A DNA stretch of 64,000 nt from Anaeramoeba flamelloides (Eukaryota; Metamonada; Anaeramoebidae): NCBI GenBank assembly GCA_027625915.1, contig JANTQA010000029.1:2480001-2544000 (forward strand), written 5' to 3'. Both the position numbers and the translations under genes were made by a program. Positions 11,673 to 24,583 of this stretch are shown one piece after another; within the stretch, counting starts at the first letter, position 1, and each line of letters begins with the position of its first letter. The notes below the pieces were generated by a model. The model worked only from the letters and a program-made list of their open reading frames with translations, was not told where the DNA came from and searched no databases.

Positions 11673-14064
11673 GTGTGTTGATCCTCGTTATTATTCGGTT
11701 AATTAATTTTCCCTCTTAGGGTTTGAAAATTCAATCATTATTATTTATTTTTTTTTATTTTTTCTATAGATTTGTTATTAATTTATTTTTCATACTTATC
11801 TTTCTCTTTTTTCTTTTTAGTCCACTCTTTAGATATTTATTATAGTTCCTAATTTAATTATTAATTCATTTTGAGATTGGCACTTTGTAGAATACCTTTT
11901 TTCTTTTTTGATTCAAAAAAATCATATAATAAAAAAAAAAAAATATTTACAAGTTTGGAATTTCTTACCAAACGATTTTTCTTTAAAAAAATGTAAATTA
12001 TTGATTTCTACCCCCAGATAAAATAAAAAGTATGTAATTTTTTACCAATCACCATTTTTTCCAACTTATATCATTAAAAAGAACTTGTTTACAATGAAAT
12101 AGTATAAAAAATAATATTTGGAGTGTTAACCAATGTATTCTTGTTTCCCACCCACCACCCAAAAAAAAGAAAATACCTAATGTTTCTTTTTCTAAAATTT
12201 GACATTGGAAACCAAATTTTGAAAAATTATTAACAATTTAAAAACAACTAAAATTTTAAGAAAAGGAAAAATAAAAAATAATTAATTAAAATATAATAAA
12301 TTTAAGTGAATAGCCCCGACTAACTTTAACATACAACTTAATGAAATAATGATTAGGTGCGAATAATAAAATATTCTAGAATTTAAATCTCTCTCTAAAA
12401 AAAAAAAAAATTATCATATTATTTATCTATAAAATCTGGATTTTTAATCAATATCCCAATTATTATTTTTTTATCATTTCTTTTCCAAATCTTAAGAATT
12501 AAACCAAAATATTATTTTAACGATATATAAAAAATAATATTTACAACACTAAAAAGTGAATATTTTTAAAATTTTATAATTTCATGATTTATTCAATATT
12601 TTTCAAATGAATATAGTTAGAGTGTTAACCCCCACTTGTGATTTCATATTTTAAATGAATTATTCCAATTGAATTGTGAAAAAATTAAAAGAACCCAGTT
12701 ATATTCATTTATAATTCTTCTTAAAATAAATTTTCAAATATTATATAAAAATCCTTTTAACGATTTTTTATAGATATATATATATATATATATATTAATT
12801 AGTTGATTTTTGTGTTTATTTTTTTTTTTTAAGTAAGACAATTCGAAAAAAAAAAAGTTACAAAATCGAGATTAACTGTAACTAATTGAAAATGTATTTT
12901 TATTGTAAAAAATAATACATTCAGTATTCAAAAAATCTCATTGTTAGCTATTTTCATTTTCCCTAAAGAAATTGTGAAACTTATAATTAGTTAAATCATT
13001 GATAAGGATAAAAAAATAGTGATTATTTCATTTTTTTTTATGAAATTTATCATTTATTTATACTTTTTTTTTAAAGTAGATCAACTCTAAACTGATATTT
13101 ATTAATTTTTATATTTATAATAAACTGTTTATTGATTGGATCTTAAAAAAAGGAATTCTTCACTTTTTTCTTTGGGTATCTTAAGTAAAATGGATTTTAG
13201 TTATTTTGTCAATAAATTTACAATTTGTCAAAATTATTTATAAAAACAACATCAAGTCTTTTAATGATTTCATTTATTACAACAATCTTTTGAACAATTA
13301 ATCTACGTTCCAAGAAGAATTAAAGAAAGACCTTTTTCTAACCTCTAGTCTCTTTGTTGATGAGGTGTGCTTTAAATTTGTCTATAATCTAAATTTTTTT
13401 CAAAAAGTTGAATTAATTCCTAATCAAAGGAGAGTTTTTATGTTGATCAGATCATATTTTAGTTACATTTTTAGGAATCAAAATTTTTCAGAACTTTGAA
13501 CCATATGTGATAACTCTGATATCCTTTTAATTGTGGCAGAATCTAATTTTAGGCTTCTCAATGAGAGGGTTAAATTCCTTTAAGGTGACTAAATTTGCAA
13601 TTCTTTTATGCTACAAAAGTTCACAGTCTATTCAATCAAAGTGTTAACTGTGTAATTTTAATTCTTTTAAAACAATTTTGTATATCACCCAGTAAGTATG
13701 TGATATTTGAGATAATAAGTTAAACATATCGTGGAACAGTAATTATTGTGTTTCTGTTTTTATCATTTCAATTTGGAAACAAGAAAGCAAAACCGACAAA
13801 TTAGATCTTTTTTCCTCACGTCATAGATCCCTTGTAAATAGATATTTTTTAGTCTCAAATCTCTGATAATTTTTTTAAATACGAATAACATTACTGAAAT
13901 CAAAATTTATTCCACCTTAAATTGATATTTTAGGTTTTGAGGAAAAGAAAAATAAAAAACAAAAAAAACGTCACAAAACAAAATAAAATTAATATTTCAG
14001 AATCAAATAAAATCGAATGAATCATTTTTTTTACTCTTGAAATAAATTTCAAACAAAAACTTAA
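11525..14064. other. Non-genic stretch, 5' flank of the phosphoesterase gene
   Basis: No gene seen. Contains TA microsatellites at about 11640-11668 and 12774-12795. The last few hundred bases before 14065 presumably hold the phosphoesterase promoter; nothing specific recognised. Confidence 0.5.
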
Positions 14065-17000
14065 ATGAGCAAAAACCAAAAGCAAACAAACAACGATCAA
14101 GCTGATCGTATTCTTCTCATTACGGACACACACGGACATTTGTCATCGATCAATAAGCTGATTGAAAAATACAATTGTGATTATGTTCTGCACGCAGGAG
14201 ACTTTGGGTTATATGACAACGAGCATTCGCCATTTGAACTTGAAGAAAGAGAATGCTATTTACATGTACTTCACGATAAGAATGTTCCACAAAAAACCAA
14301 AAAACAAGTTGCTAAAAAAGCAATTAAAGGAACACAATTAAGGAAACTGTGCGCAACCAAATACCCATTTTCTGATCTTCCAGATTATATTACGGGCAAA
14401 AAAAGATTTTTGAAACCAGTGTATTTCGTTCCAGGTAATATTTCAGTTCTTTGCTTTCATATTTACTGCCCACCTTGAATTCAAAAACAAAGTATTCTTT
14501 TGTTAATAATCTTTTGTGATTCAAAAGGGAAAAAATTTACACATCTTTTTCTTTTTTTTTTTTTTTTAAATTTGTTTATTTTTCCTTTACTTCGAAACTC
14601 ATGGGTGAACACATCCTAAATTTGTCATTTTTTTGGTGAGCACAATTCCTAATACACCCATACTCGGAAAAACGTTTTTTCTGTCTACTGTGAATCTCAA
14701 AAATCCATTCCTAATCATGTTAATTAAACTCTCACAAGTAGTAGAGTTTTTAAAGACATTGGGGACAGTTGATTATTTTGTATCACTCATGCTATCCAAA
14801 TTCAAAGAAACCAATTAAACTTAATTAACCCATTTTAATTTCAAAACCCCGTACATAATATTTCAATATATAGTATTGAAAAAATACCATCTATAAAAAT
14901 AATCACTGAAACAGTTATTAATTGTTAATATTCGGAAAATTGTTGTGTAATTTCTTTTACAGCCAGTTCCACTTTTAATACACAAACTTTGAATGAAATT
15001 TAAGGCACAAAAAAATATTTAAATTAAGGCGCAAAATTCAAATTCTAGTAAAATAATTTGTGTAAACAAAAAAAATTCCTAAAAATGAGCCTTAATTTGA
15101 GATTTTTCTTGTACCTTAAATTTCCTTTAAAGTTTGGGTCTTAAAAGTGGAACTCAATGTACTTAAATAATTTTTTTTAATAATCAAACTTTGAAACTTA
15201 TAACTATACAATTTATTAGAATGAATGATTAATTAAATTACACTTTTCCAAAACATTATTTAATCAATCAAAAAACAAGAATAAAAAATATGATTTACCA
15301 AATTCATAGCAAACCCCCAATAAAATTCGATTTTTTTTTCGAAATAGATAGATCTACTTTGGCTATCAAGCAATTAGATAAATATTCTATAAATGCCTCC
15401 AATTAAATGAACTTTAGGAAGGTTTATTACTGAGTTCATAAAAAATTTGATAATATTTAACAAAAGTATTTCATTTAAAATAAAAGAAATTACACATCAA
15501 TTTTGCTAATATTAACAATTAATAACTATTTCAGTGATTATTTTCATGTCAGGTATTTTTTTCAATAATATAGATTAATTCTATAGGTGTTTTTTAAGTC
15601 TGTATTTTAGCTTTACAACTGAAACTTCAGATAAAAAGAGAATTAGATCAAGTGGAACTGTTTTATTCACATTTAAGAATGTAGGTTCCAAATTAATTCT
15701 TCAGAGACACCACAAATACCATGCTTTTATCTTGGTTAAGGCTCTTACGATCTTTTATTCAAAGAGCAAAATAACTTTATTTTTTCAAAAAAAGCTGTTT
15801 ATTTTTGTTTTTATCTTTTTGTTCTACTCTAAAATCCTCACTTATCTAGATCTTAGAATCACGCCCAAGAAGATATTTAACCAATTAGTTTTTCATTTAA
15901 GTCAGTCATTAATTCAAAAGAACCAATAACTCAATAAAATCCAATAATTGTCCCATAAATCAATCCCACTCTTGACAACAACTCTATGCCAAGTGGGTAT
16001 TTACAATGGAATAAAACAAAAAAAAACTAGGTCTTCTACAATACTTCCCGAATCACTAAATCATCTAGTTTGAATGGGAAATATGACTATGCCGGGTGCG
16101 AGAGCGAGCTGGTCAATTTTCTCTCAAGAATCGGATCACATTCCATAAACTGAGAGAAAATTCATCCCGATTCTCATTCAGGCTCGTTTTTTATAATAGC
16201 TCAAAAAGATTCAAATCAACCAGGCGATTCCCTTAAAGAATTAGCGGTTTTATGAAGTATCAGCCTGATTTTTTAAATTAAAATTCCGCCTTTGGCAACT
16301 TTTCTAATTTTTTGAGATAATGATCAATAATCAAAAATCATGTGGTTAAGAGGGATCGAACCCCAACCTTTATATTGTAGTTGGAACTGTTTACCGCTTT
16401 TTCCATTATCGCTTCTCAAAAAATCGGATCATTAACTTTATTTTACTTTCCCACAAATAAAGAAATTAGATGCTAATTAGATCTATTTTCAAATTACTAA
16501 CTAAAAAAATAAAAATTTAATAAAAACAAACCCAATACAAATGCAATGGCACGTACAAATAGGTAACCACGAGGATTGCAGTATTTTTAGGGATATAAAA
16601 AGTGGGAATTTAACCATTGAAAATTTATTTTTATTAGATGAAAAGCATTCTTATAAAGTAGGAAAATACTTCAGGGTCTTTGGTTTGGGTGGCAATCTTG
16701 TTGAGCACATGCTATTCAAACCCTTAGACAAGAGGGCGCCATTAAACAGTGGCAAGTACACGATGGGCTTTGATGAAATCGGGCATTTGTTAAATTTGTC
16801 CGATTCGACTCTTGAAGAGGACTCGGGCCTTTATCGTATCTTCATTTCACATGTATCGCCCGGGCTAGAGCCTTTAATGAAATACACCGCGCAATACTTA
16901 AAAGTCAATTTCGCGATCTCGGGGCATATGGAGCATCACTGTGTCGAGACTTGGACAGAATTTACACATTCACAATGTAGAGGCAAAACTTACATACCTA

Positions 17001-19152
17001 ACAAGAAAGTTATTGAACGAATCTCCAAATTGCAGCCAACACAAAGATTAAACAAAGAAACTAATAAGGGTGTTAAAAAGGCCTGGGAAATATTTAATCA
17101 ATGGCAAGGTAAGATAAAAATCATTTCCTTCATTTCTTCATTTTTTTTTTGCTTTCACATTGGTTTTAAACTTTAAATTTTATTTCTTAAGAGCCGAGTC
17201 ATTACGGATAAAAATAATTTTCTGAAATGGATTAAAAAAAATTTGTATTTTTCAATCATGACCTAATAACAATCAAAAAATAATCAACCGTGTGATGCGT
17301 GATCGATCTCCAAAAATCAACAATCAAAAAAGAGTACATTTTTAGAAAAAAGCTCCAAAGAGTGACACTCAATTTCCAATTAGAATGGTTGTGATTTATA
17401 ATTTTGAAAACAACTGTGTTGATTTTGAAGTGTCGCTCTTTGGTGCTTTTTTGAGATCTCGAAGATTTTTTTTTTTTTTCATTTTTAACTATTCTCAAAT
17501 GAGTTATTATTGTCTCGAAAAAATGTAACAAAATCCTTACTTTGTCAAATGTAGAGGGTTCCAAAATAACCACATATTCATATTAAATCGAATTAAATTG
17601 ATTGTATACTTAAATAAAACAGTATGTTTTAAATTGGAGAAATTTAACTCTTTGGAAATTTAAAAAAAATCAGTTTTTTTTTTAAATTTTGAATTTTTAG
17701 AATTTTGTTTTCTTTGAAACTTTTTTTTTTTATAATTGGATTTTTAGACCATTCAGATCTCAAAATTTTTTTTTTGTTATTTGAATTTTGTCAATCAAAA
17801 GAAGGGCAATTTCACAATATACTTTTTAGGTTTCAAATCACCCCTTGAGCGTGGGGCAAATACACGTTAAATGACTATAGACTTAAGACTGATAATACTT
17901 TTTTAACGGACAGTCTCTACCGCTGAGAAGTCTAAAATTAAAGTATGTAAATATTGAATGCAAACCACATTAGTGCTCCATGGCTCTGACTGTCTCTAAA
18001 AATTCGGTTAGTAAAATAGTACAAAAAGTTGCTTTCATGAATTAAACAACGATCCTTTTTTTATTAAAAAAAAACAAAGAATTTTAGAAAAAAATCTATA
18101 TTTCGAGACAACTTTTATGGTTCAATCATTAATATGAAGACTTCAAAGCCGAAAAATATCTTTCTTATAATTGCCTTCGAAATTTTTATTAGTTTTTATT
18201 GTTAAGGATTCGGTGATGAAACTCATCTGATCTAATTTGTTAAAGAGAGAATTTTGAAGTGACTAAATTCGGAACTTCCAATTCAAAGAGAATATACGAT
18301 ATACACTGTTATCAGAAGTAATTGAAACTTAATTTTTTGAAAGAAAAAAAAAAGAAAAGTGAAAAAATGATTAGTCTATAAAAAATGAAGAAAAGTAAAA
18401 AAGTACAGGAAGAAGAAAAATTAAAAAAGTTAAAATACGAGGTGTGAAATGTTGATTAGTTGATAAAAAATTCAATTTATTGCAAAATATTAAATAATTA
18501 ACTTTGAGATTATTTTTATAACAGAGAATCAAATGCTTTGTCTTATAAATTTTCATGGGGATGGTTAGAATGGATGCATTCTATCATCAATAAACAAAAA
18601 TGAAAATTCTTTTAAAAAGGCAAGGATCTTCTTTTCAAAACTTGGAAATCTCAAAAACTTCTATTTGTGTTTTAAGTTCAATAATCAGAATTATTCAAGA
18701 TATATGTTTTTTTTTTTTTTTTTTTTTGAATGAAGGACAAAATTGGAAACGAAACCAAATAAACTAAAATCTTTAATTAATTTATTTTAATTCTTTTATT
18801 ATTTCATGTTTTTTACTATTTTTGATTATTTTTTTTTTTAATAATTCTTCGAATGTATAAATTATATTTTTGTATGATAAATATGAATATAGTAAAAAGG
18901 CCCTCGCCATTTTTTGATACACATTATATTAATTTGCCAGATGCACCAGATGGCTGTGCAGTAATTATTTCTGGGCCAGGCGGAATTGCTGTAGATACAC
19001 ATTTTTTTCCAAAAAAGTTGCCATTAATTCATCTCCCAAGCAATGAAAAAACAAATATAAACAAAAATAAAAATCAAAAAAATCAAGTAAGGCGCCAAAA
19101 TCAAAGGAATAATAATAATAAAAGAAGCAATCATCGGAGAAAAAAATATTAA
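14065..19152 (+). CDS. Calcineurin-like metallophosphoesterase, 3 exons
   Basis: A two-metal phosphohydrolase of unknown substrate. Exons: 14065-14434, 16563-17108, 18893-19152; 1176 nt, 391 residues. The first junction joins VP to the divided glycine codon and restores the GNHE motif (N125, H126), which is missing if either exon is read alone; both introns are phase 1. Metal-site motifs are D21-T-H23, G45-D46, G124-N-H126-E, H220 in ISHVSP, and G244-H245-M-E-H248. Exon 3 supplies a strand with DGCAVIISGPGGIAVDTHFF and a very basic Asn/Lys/Arg-rich tail (about residues 360-391), possibly a nuclear or nucleic-acid-binding tail. Introns are very long (2128 and 1784 bp) and hold repeats. The fold assignment is firm. 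I do not recognise the subfamily; it does not look like the RNA debranching enzyme. The exon 2 to 3 join rests on phase and sense only. Confidence 0.88.
14865..15573. repeat. Foldback element in intron 1 of the phosphoesterase, carrying a family A MITE
   Basis: The arm at 14865-14932 and the arm at 15508-15573 are inverted copies, sharing AATAATCACTGAAA, AGTTATTAATTGTTAATATT and TATTGAAAAAA. A family A element sits inside at 14961-15159, so this is an older element hit by a younger one. Confidence 0.75.
14961..15159. mobile_element. Family A MITE, copy 3, intronic (199 bp)
   Basis: Starts CAGCCAGTTCCACTTTTAAT after TA (14959-14960) and ends TTAAAAGTGGAACTCAATG before TA (15160-15161). More diverged than copies 1 and 2. 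Lies within the phosphoesterase first intron. Confidence 0.82.
16105..16186. other. GC-richer structured island with interleaved complementary arms
   Basis: Within intron 1 of the phosphoesterase. AATTTTCTCTCA (16115-16126) is fully complementary to 16151-16162; AGAATCGG (16127-16134) is complementary to 16167-16174; CGAGC (16105-16109) is complementary to 16182-16186. The order A-B-A'-B' means the first two helices could form a pseudoknot or two alternative hairpins, closed by the outer pair. It may be an intronic noncoding RNA or part of a SINE. Function unknown. Confidence 0.45.
16306..16434 (-). repeat. tRNA-like (B-box) sequence between short inverted repeats
   Basis: On the minus strand GGGGTTCGATCCC (about 16352-16364) matches the pol III B box / T-arm consensus. 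Upstream, GATAATGGAAAAAGCGG resembles a degenerate A box. No matching acceptor stem or anticodon arm could be built, so it is not an intact tRNA. ATTTTTTGAGA near 16307-16317 recurs in inverted form at 16414-16424 and TAATG/CATTA follow, giving terminal repeats. It looks like a tRNA-derived SINE or a tRNA pseudogene. Confidence 0.4.
17345..17460. repeat. Hairpin repeat in intron 2 of the phosphoesterase
   Basis: AAAAAGCTCCAAAGAGTGACACT (first part at 17348) pairs with a near-perfect complement at 17431-17454 containing AGTGTCGCTCTTTGG. The stem is about 23 bp with two mismatches. No coding capacity. Confidence 0.6.
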
Positions 19153-19623
19153 TCAAAAATCAATAAAAAATAATATGTGATTAAATAATAGAAAGATACC
19201 CAATTATCTCAAATAGATTCTAAAAAAATGCAACCCTAAACACTTATCAAAATCTTATTAATTGTTTTTTATTAATTTATCAGTATTATTATGATTTATT
19301 TAATTTGATGAAGAAAGGTACATATATTTTACTAACCAAATTCCTCAAAGCCCCTTTTCTTTCGCTTTTTGGGCATTTTAAATTGGGTTTAAATCTCCAC
19401 CATATACCCATATTAGATATTATTTTGAATGAAAGTTGTATTTTTAAAGTGGATGGTATAAAAATATAACAGTTTTTGTTAAAAAAAATTACGCTTCTTT
19501 TGAAATGTAGTAATAAGTCCTCTAAATTTCTATTTTAATTAAAAATAAAGATTCATATTTTTTTTTTTTTAAATTTTTGATATTTGGTTTATATTCTTCA
19601 AAAATTATAAATTTTTCTTTAAA
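19153..19623. other. Non-genic 3' flank of the phosphoesterase
   Basis: Nothing recognised beyond AT-rich sequence and a T run at about 19558-19570. Confidence 0.45.
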
Positions 19624-20390
19624 ATGAAAGGATTGAACAAAGATCCGCATACATTCCAATCTTGTAATGGTTGTTTAGAGATATTAATAAGCATAAAAAA
19701 ATATTTCAAAACAATAGATCAAATGAAACTAAGGCCTTATGAAATTTTAAATTATGAATTTTTTTATCTTGCTTTATACCTTCTTCTCGTTCTTAAAGCG
19801 GTTTTTTTTCATAATCAAAATTGGTTTTGGAAATTTTCTTTTATTAGTTTTTTTTATTTTTTTCTTTTTTTTTTTTTTTTTTTTATGTTTTGTTAATAAA
19901 TCGAGTTTTCTTGAAATCCGGGTACGGGTAATACACTTGGCAGTTTTGAATAAGTATAAATAGCCCTCTTGTTAAATTGTGGTGAAAGATCAATTCAGCA
20001 TATTTTATTTGAGTTCTGCTATGTTTGGTTTAGTTCACTTTTTTTTAGATTTGGTTTTTAAAGAAGAGATTCTTATGAAGATTTTTTATTCTTACTGCTG
20101 ATTAAATATTCAAAATAGAATAAGGAAAAGGGTGTATATGTATGTATGTATGTGTATGCGTGTGTGTGTGAATGTGTTTGTTTTTGTGTAGGGTATTTAA
20201 ATTTAAAAAAGAGGAATTTGAAAAAATAACAATGATCACAAATAAAAATTTTCCGTTTTATATTGTTTTAATTTTACAGCTGTTCCAAACCTACCGTGAA
20301 ATTTTAGACATAGAAATTGACTTTTTGTCTCAGTTAAATACAGAAAAAAATTCTTCGGTTATACGCTATTGTATACATTTTATGGTTTGA
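19624..20390 (+). CDS. Possible small hypothetical gene with an intron (uncertain)
   Basis: Two neighbouring plus-strand segments look more protein-like than the surroundings. The first starts at ATG 19624 (MKGLNKDPHTFQSCNGCLEI) and continues through KYFKTIDQMKLRPYEILNYE to about 19800. The second lies at about 20192-20390, with EEFEKITMITNKNFP and TYREILDIEIDFLSQL before a TGA. A T-rich and TG-repeat stretch separates them and could be an intron, but I could not find a donor/acceptor pair that keeps the frame. No family recognised. It may instead be chance open frames. Confidence 0.25.
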
Positions 20391-22222
20391 CATAGGTTAT
20401 TTTAAAAAAATTTTTTATTTGAATGACTGAGAAAAAAAACTTGTTGTTTTTGAAACAAATTCAAAAATTCAAAAAAAAGCTTTCAAAGATCGAAGATCAA
20501 ATTTGGTGATTTCTTTAAAATGGCCTCGCCTTTTGATTTTAAGGTATTTAGAAATTAATGATCCACCAAAAACCTGAAAATTTTTATAAATTATGAATCA
20601 TTCAGAAAGGTTTTTATGTCAAAAAGTTCAAATTTTAATATTTTCTCTTTGTGAAATTTTTGTTCTATTATAAAATTTCACGGTTTGTAATAGGCTATCA
20701 CACAACCATAAAATCCTGTTATAAAAAGTAAAGTATGATAAAGAAAATGAATTTTGTGTTTATCATCGATTTCAAGGTAGAGTTGACACGGCTGTAATTA
20801 GGGTGTGTATATAAACTTTTTGGCAGTATTTAACCTAACTAACTTTTAAATAATGATTTTTTTACATGGTAGGTAGATTGGGTATAGAAATAAATAATAT
20901 ATATATATATGTATATAATTTTGATTTAAATTGGGTTTTTGGGGTTAGGTCTTTAATTAATATTAAGGGTTTAAAAATATAAATACAACTATTTCAAAAA
21001 GTTCATAATAATTACAAATTTTGAGGGAATAAAAATAGTTCTTAAAATATTAAAATATAAAAAAAATTCTTTTTTCCCTTTTTTGCCCAAAAAATAGATT
21101 TTAATATTTCAATTCCATAATAATTCTTTTTGAAAATTTATATCAAGATTCCTATTTCTTCTTGTTTATATGTTATTAGTATCTTTATCATAATTTTGTT
21201 ATAGTTATAGAGTGGATGGTTAATTTAGCAATGGTTTAAAAGTTTAGAATGGGTCAAAGTTAAAAATATAGATTAGTTACGTTACAATAATTAAAAAAAA
21301 AAATCAAAATTTATTTTTATTTTTTGATAACATTTACTTTTTCCAAATCTGAAATACAGAAAGACAAAATAAAAATATTGAATTAGTTACAAAATAATGT
21401 TTATAAACTCCCAAAAGTTGATAAGAATTTCAATTTTTATATATAAAGTTTTATTGGTAATTAAAGGTAAAAAATCTCCAATATTGGCTATGTTCGTTTC
21501 ATTTTAACGGATTGGGTTGTATTTACAAACAGAAAAATAATTATTATTAAAAAAATATTATAGTTTTTATTATTTTTTTAAAAATTATAGAAATTTTTTA
21601 AATTTGCATTTAGTTAGATCAGAAAATTCATTTAAAGTTTATTTTGATAAATTAAAGAGAAATTTCGATAAAAAAATCAATTTATTTGAATTAAATATTA
21701 TTCTAATGATTAAGAATTATTATTTTTAAAGTGGTATTACATACTAACCATTATATAGAATACAAACATTTGATCTAACAAAAATAGATTACATGTAAAT
21801 GGATACTATATTAATATATAAAAAAAACATGATTGTTTATTAATCAACCTTCATTAGTTAGTTCCTTTTCTTCAACATAAGCAGAAAATGAACCAGTCAT
21901 AATAACAATATTCGAGAAAAGATCGGCGCTAATCCAAATATTAACAATCCTGAGTTTTGGGAACTTTGTAAATCATATCCCTTTTACTAGTATATATTTA
22001 TATTAACTGGTAATCTAAAAATTTAAAACAGTTTGGAATTGAACTAGACAATTCCACAATTAGAAATTTAGAAAATAGTTTGAGTTGGAAATGTAGTACG
22101 GTTTCCCGGAATTCAAAAGAATTAAGTAACCTTTTTGTCTTTTATTCAATTCTTTTAAATTTTTAAAAAGTTTTAAACGGTTATTTGTGATTTTATATTT
22201 ATTTGGAAAATCAGCAGATTTT
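20391..22222. other. Non-genic AT-rich stretch
   Basis: No gene, no structured RNA recognised. A short TA repeat occurs at about 20900-20915. Confidence 0.5.
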
Positions 22223-22590
22223 CGTTAGGTTTTTTTTACTTTAGAAATAAACCGAAAATTTATTAAAATTTTCTGTTTATTTCAAAAATTAAAAAAAACC
22301 TAGAACATTTCACAGATAAAACAGGAAAGCGCAAGAAAACCTGGCACTCTAAAGTATTTGATGACCCTTGAATGACTCTTTAAAAATATTTAAAAATTAA
22401 CAAAATTAATAACACGATAAATAAGCAGTTTTATCTTTATGTAGGGTAGAGTGCGTCAAGTAACTAGTTTTTTTTTTTTGTTGTGTATTGTTTTATCGGT
22501 TAAGTGTTCTAGGTTTTTTTTAATTTTTGAAATAAACAGAAAATTTATCAAATTTTCTGTTTATTTCTAAAAGTAAAAAAAAACCTAACG
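22223..22590. repeat. Family C palindrome cluster 1
   Basis: Two near-perfect palindromes of about 80 bp, at 22223-22303 and 22508-22590. Each runs from CTAGGTTTTTTTTA or CGTTAGGTTTTTTTTAC through AAATAAACCGAAAATTT to the complementary half ending AAAAAAACCTA. Between them is a segment with AGTTTTATCTTTATGTAGGG and GTGCGTCAAG. Related clusters lie at 28.9, 45.2 and 49.3 kb. Confidence 0.85.
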
Positions 22591-22678
22591 AAAATCTATT
22601 GATTTACTAAATAATTAGAACCCCCGAGAAATCCTAACGATGGTTTTCCAGAATTCAAAATAATTAAGCAAAATAATA

Positions 22679-23159
22679 CAGTGATCAAAATAATGCATAC
22701 CAAAAATATAATCCGTGTTTCAAAAATATTATATGTGCATTTTTTTATTCTTGCCCCAAAAGCAACATCCAATCTACTACCAAATAGTATACCTAAGTGA
22801 AAATCAATTTTGAAAGTAAAGGTCTGGTTATTTGTCTGAATAATTTAAATTATTAATACATTTTGTTCCAAATTTTCATAATATTCTTAATTTTTTTGGA
22901 TATTTTTGTTTTTTTTTTGCTGAGAAAATTTTTTTTCAAAAATTACTCTATTTTTTGAGATAAATTTTGCAATTTGATCCTTTCATTTTTAGAATTTCTT
23001 TTTAAATAATAGTACTTTAAGAAACCAATACCATATTTTTTTAGGGTTTATTGTCGGTTTCTTTGATTGGATATTGTATTGGTCTTCTGTAACAAAAAAA
23101 AAAACTTTTTATTTTGTAACGCGTATTAAATTTTATTGCACGCTTTATTTTGACTAAAG
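22679..23159 (+). mobile_element. Family B MITE, copy 2 (481 bp), inserted in a family C hairpin
   Basis: Begins CAGTGATCAAAATAATGC after TA (22677-22678) and ends CGCTTTATTTTGACTAAAG before TA (23160-23161). It is collinear with the reverse complement of 1101-1578. The sequences on its two sides, TTTTCCAGAATTCAAAATAA and TTCAATTCTTTTGAATCCCG, are the two halves of a palindromic module that is uninterrupted near 45222-45289 and 49486-49552. Confidence 0.85.
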
Positions 23160-24583
23160 TATGATTTTATTCAATTCTTTTGAATCCCGGAAAACCTAGG
23201 CACTCCCATTATGTTTTTTTTATATTTGAGAAAATAAAAGAAAATTAGAAATTATCTTTCAATTTCTCAAATTAGAAATAAAAACCGAAACGTCAACAGG
23301 GAGTTGATAACTCCTCCCTTAAATAATAAAAAAAAAAAAAAAAATTATTATTTTTTAATCAATATTCATTTCTGAAAAATTTACAAAAGATATTTTTTAA
23401 CTTTCAACTATTAAGACTGGTAATTTAACCTTGAAATTTGTCACCAAATATAGATTTTTTTCATAAAATTCCATCAGGTTTTTGACAAATAAAAGGATCT
23501 TTTTTCATTGAGAGGATAGGCCAATAAAACTATTTTACTTATCAGATTTTTTTGAGACATTTGAACCATCGAGAATTTATCCCATTTACTTCCAGTTGTC
23601 ACAAACTGTAATGAGAGACTTTTCAGTTGTAGAGGTTCTTTCATTAAGAGTAAAAAACAAGTGTCAGAAAATTAGATAATGGGAAAAATATCTTCCATTT
23701 TTTGAAGATTTTCTCTCAAATCAACCCTTAAAAGTTGGAGATCTCTTTTTTCCAAGAGTTACGTTTTGTATGATTATTTTGAAACCTCAGAGGTTAAGTA
23801 GGTACTTCAAAAAGACAGGAATATTGGAAAATTGAAACAAATAAAAAGATCCAAATTTTCTTTTTTTTTAAAAATTCAGAACCCTTCTTTGTACTTTGTT
23901 AATATTTTCAAAATTTTAGTAAACAAATTTAACAAAACGTAAGAGTGAGGAGATTTTTTTGTTTAATTATTCAGAACCCATTTTAAAAAAAAGAAATTTT
24001 AGTATTTCAATCAATTTTAAAAATGGTAGTATTTCCATCCAAAAGAATAGAACTCACTTGTAAATGAATCTTTGTAAAAAGCCTTGTTGTTTTTCTTGTA
24101 GCAAATAATCAACCTTCATGGCAACCTTTACCATAAGACCATAAATAACCAAAAAGATTTTTCATTTGTATCTTCAAAAAATGTGCTAATTAATAATTTT
24201 GCATGTCTAAATGTGGTATTTTAAACACTGTTAGACTACCTCTATTAAGATCACCGTCAACATAAAAAGAAGGTATTAAATCAATTAATCACATCCTATT
24301 TTTCTCAACAAAAAAAAAACAAACAATATAAAGCTGCCCTACTATTAAAATGTATGATCAAACTTTTTTATCAAACAACCATAAATATAACACTAACAAA
24401 AAATTGGATGATTACAGTCGTATATTTTTTGTGTTTCCGAAAAACTTTATTATTTAGTATAGAAAAAAATTTTTTTTCATTTTTTTTATTTTTCTTTTAC
24501 AAAAAAGTAATTTTTTCTATTTCCTTTACAATTTTTTTTTGACTAATTAACGAATTCTTGTGATTTATTTTAATAATAGAAAC
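23160..24583. other. 5' flank of the C2-domain gene
   Basis: No gene seen. The left end is the outer half of a family C module; the right end should contain the promoter of the C2 gene. Confidence 0.45.

Noticed and set aside
16340..16420. An intact tRNA gene on the minus strand
   Set aside because: The T-arm motif is good, but no 7-bp acceptor stem, and no anticodon stem with a 7-nt loop, could be drawn, so I describe it only as tRNA-like.
14435..16562. Independent genes in the long phosphoesterase intron (61- and 65-codon frames)
   Set aside because: No family resemblance. The exon join across this gap restores GNHE exactly, so the interval is better explained as intron with repeats.
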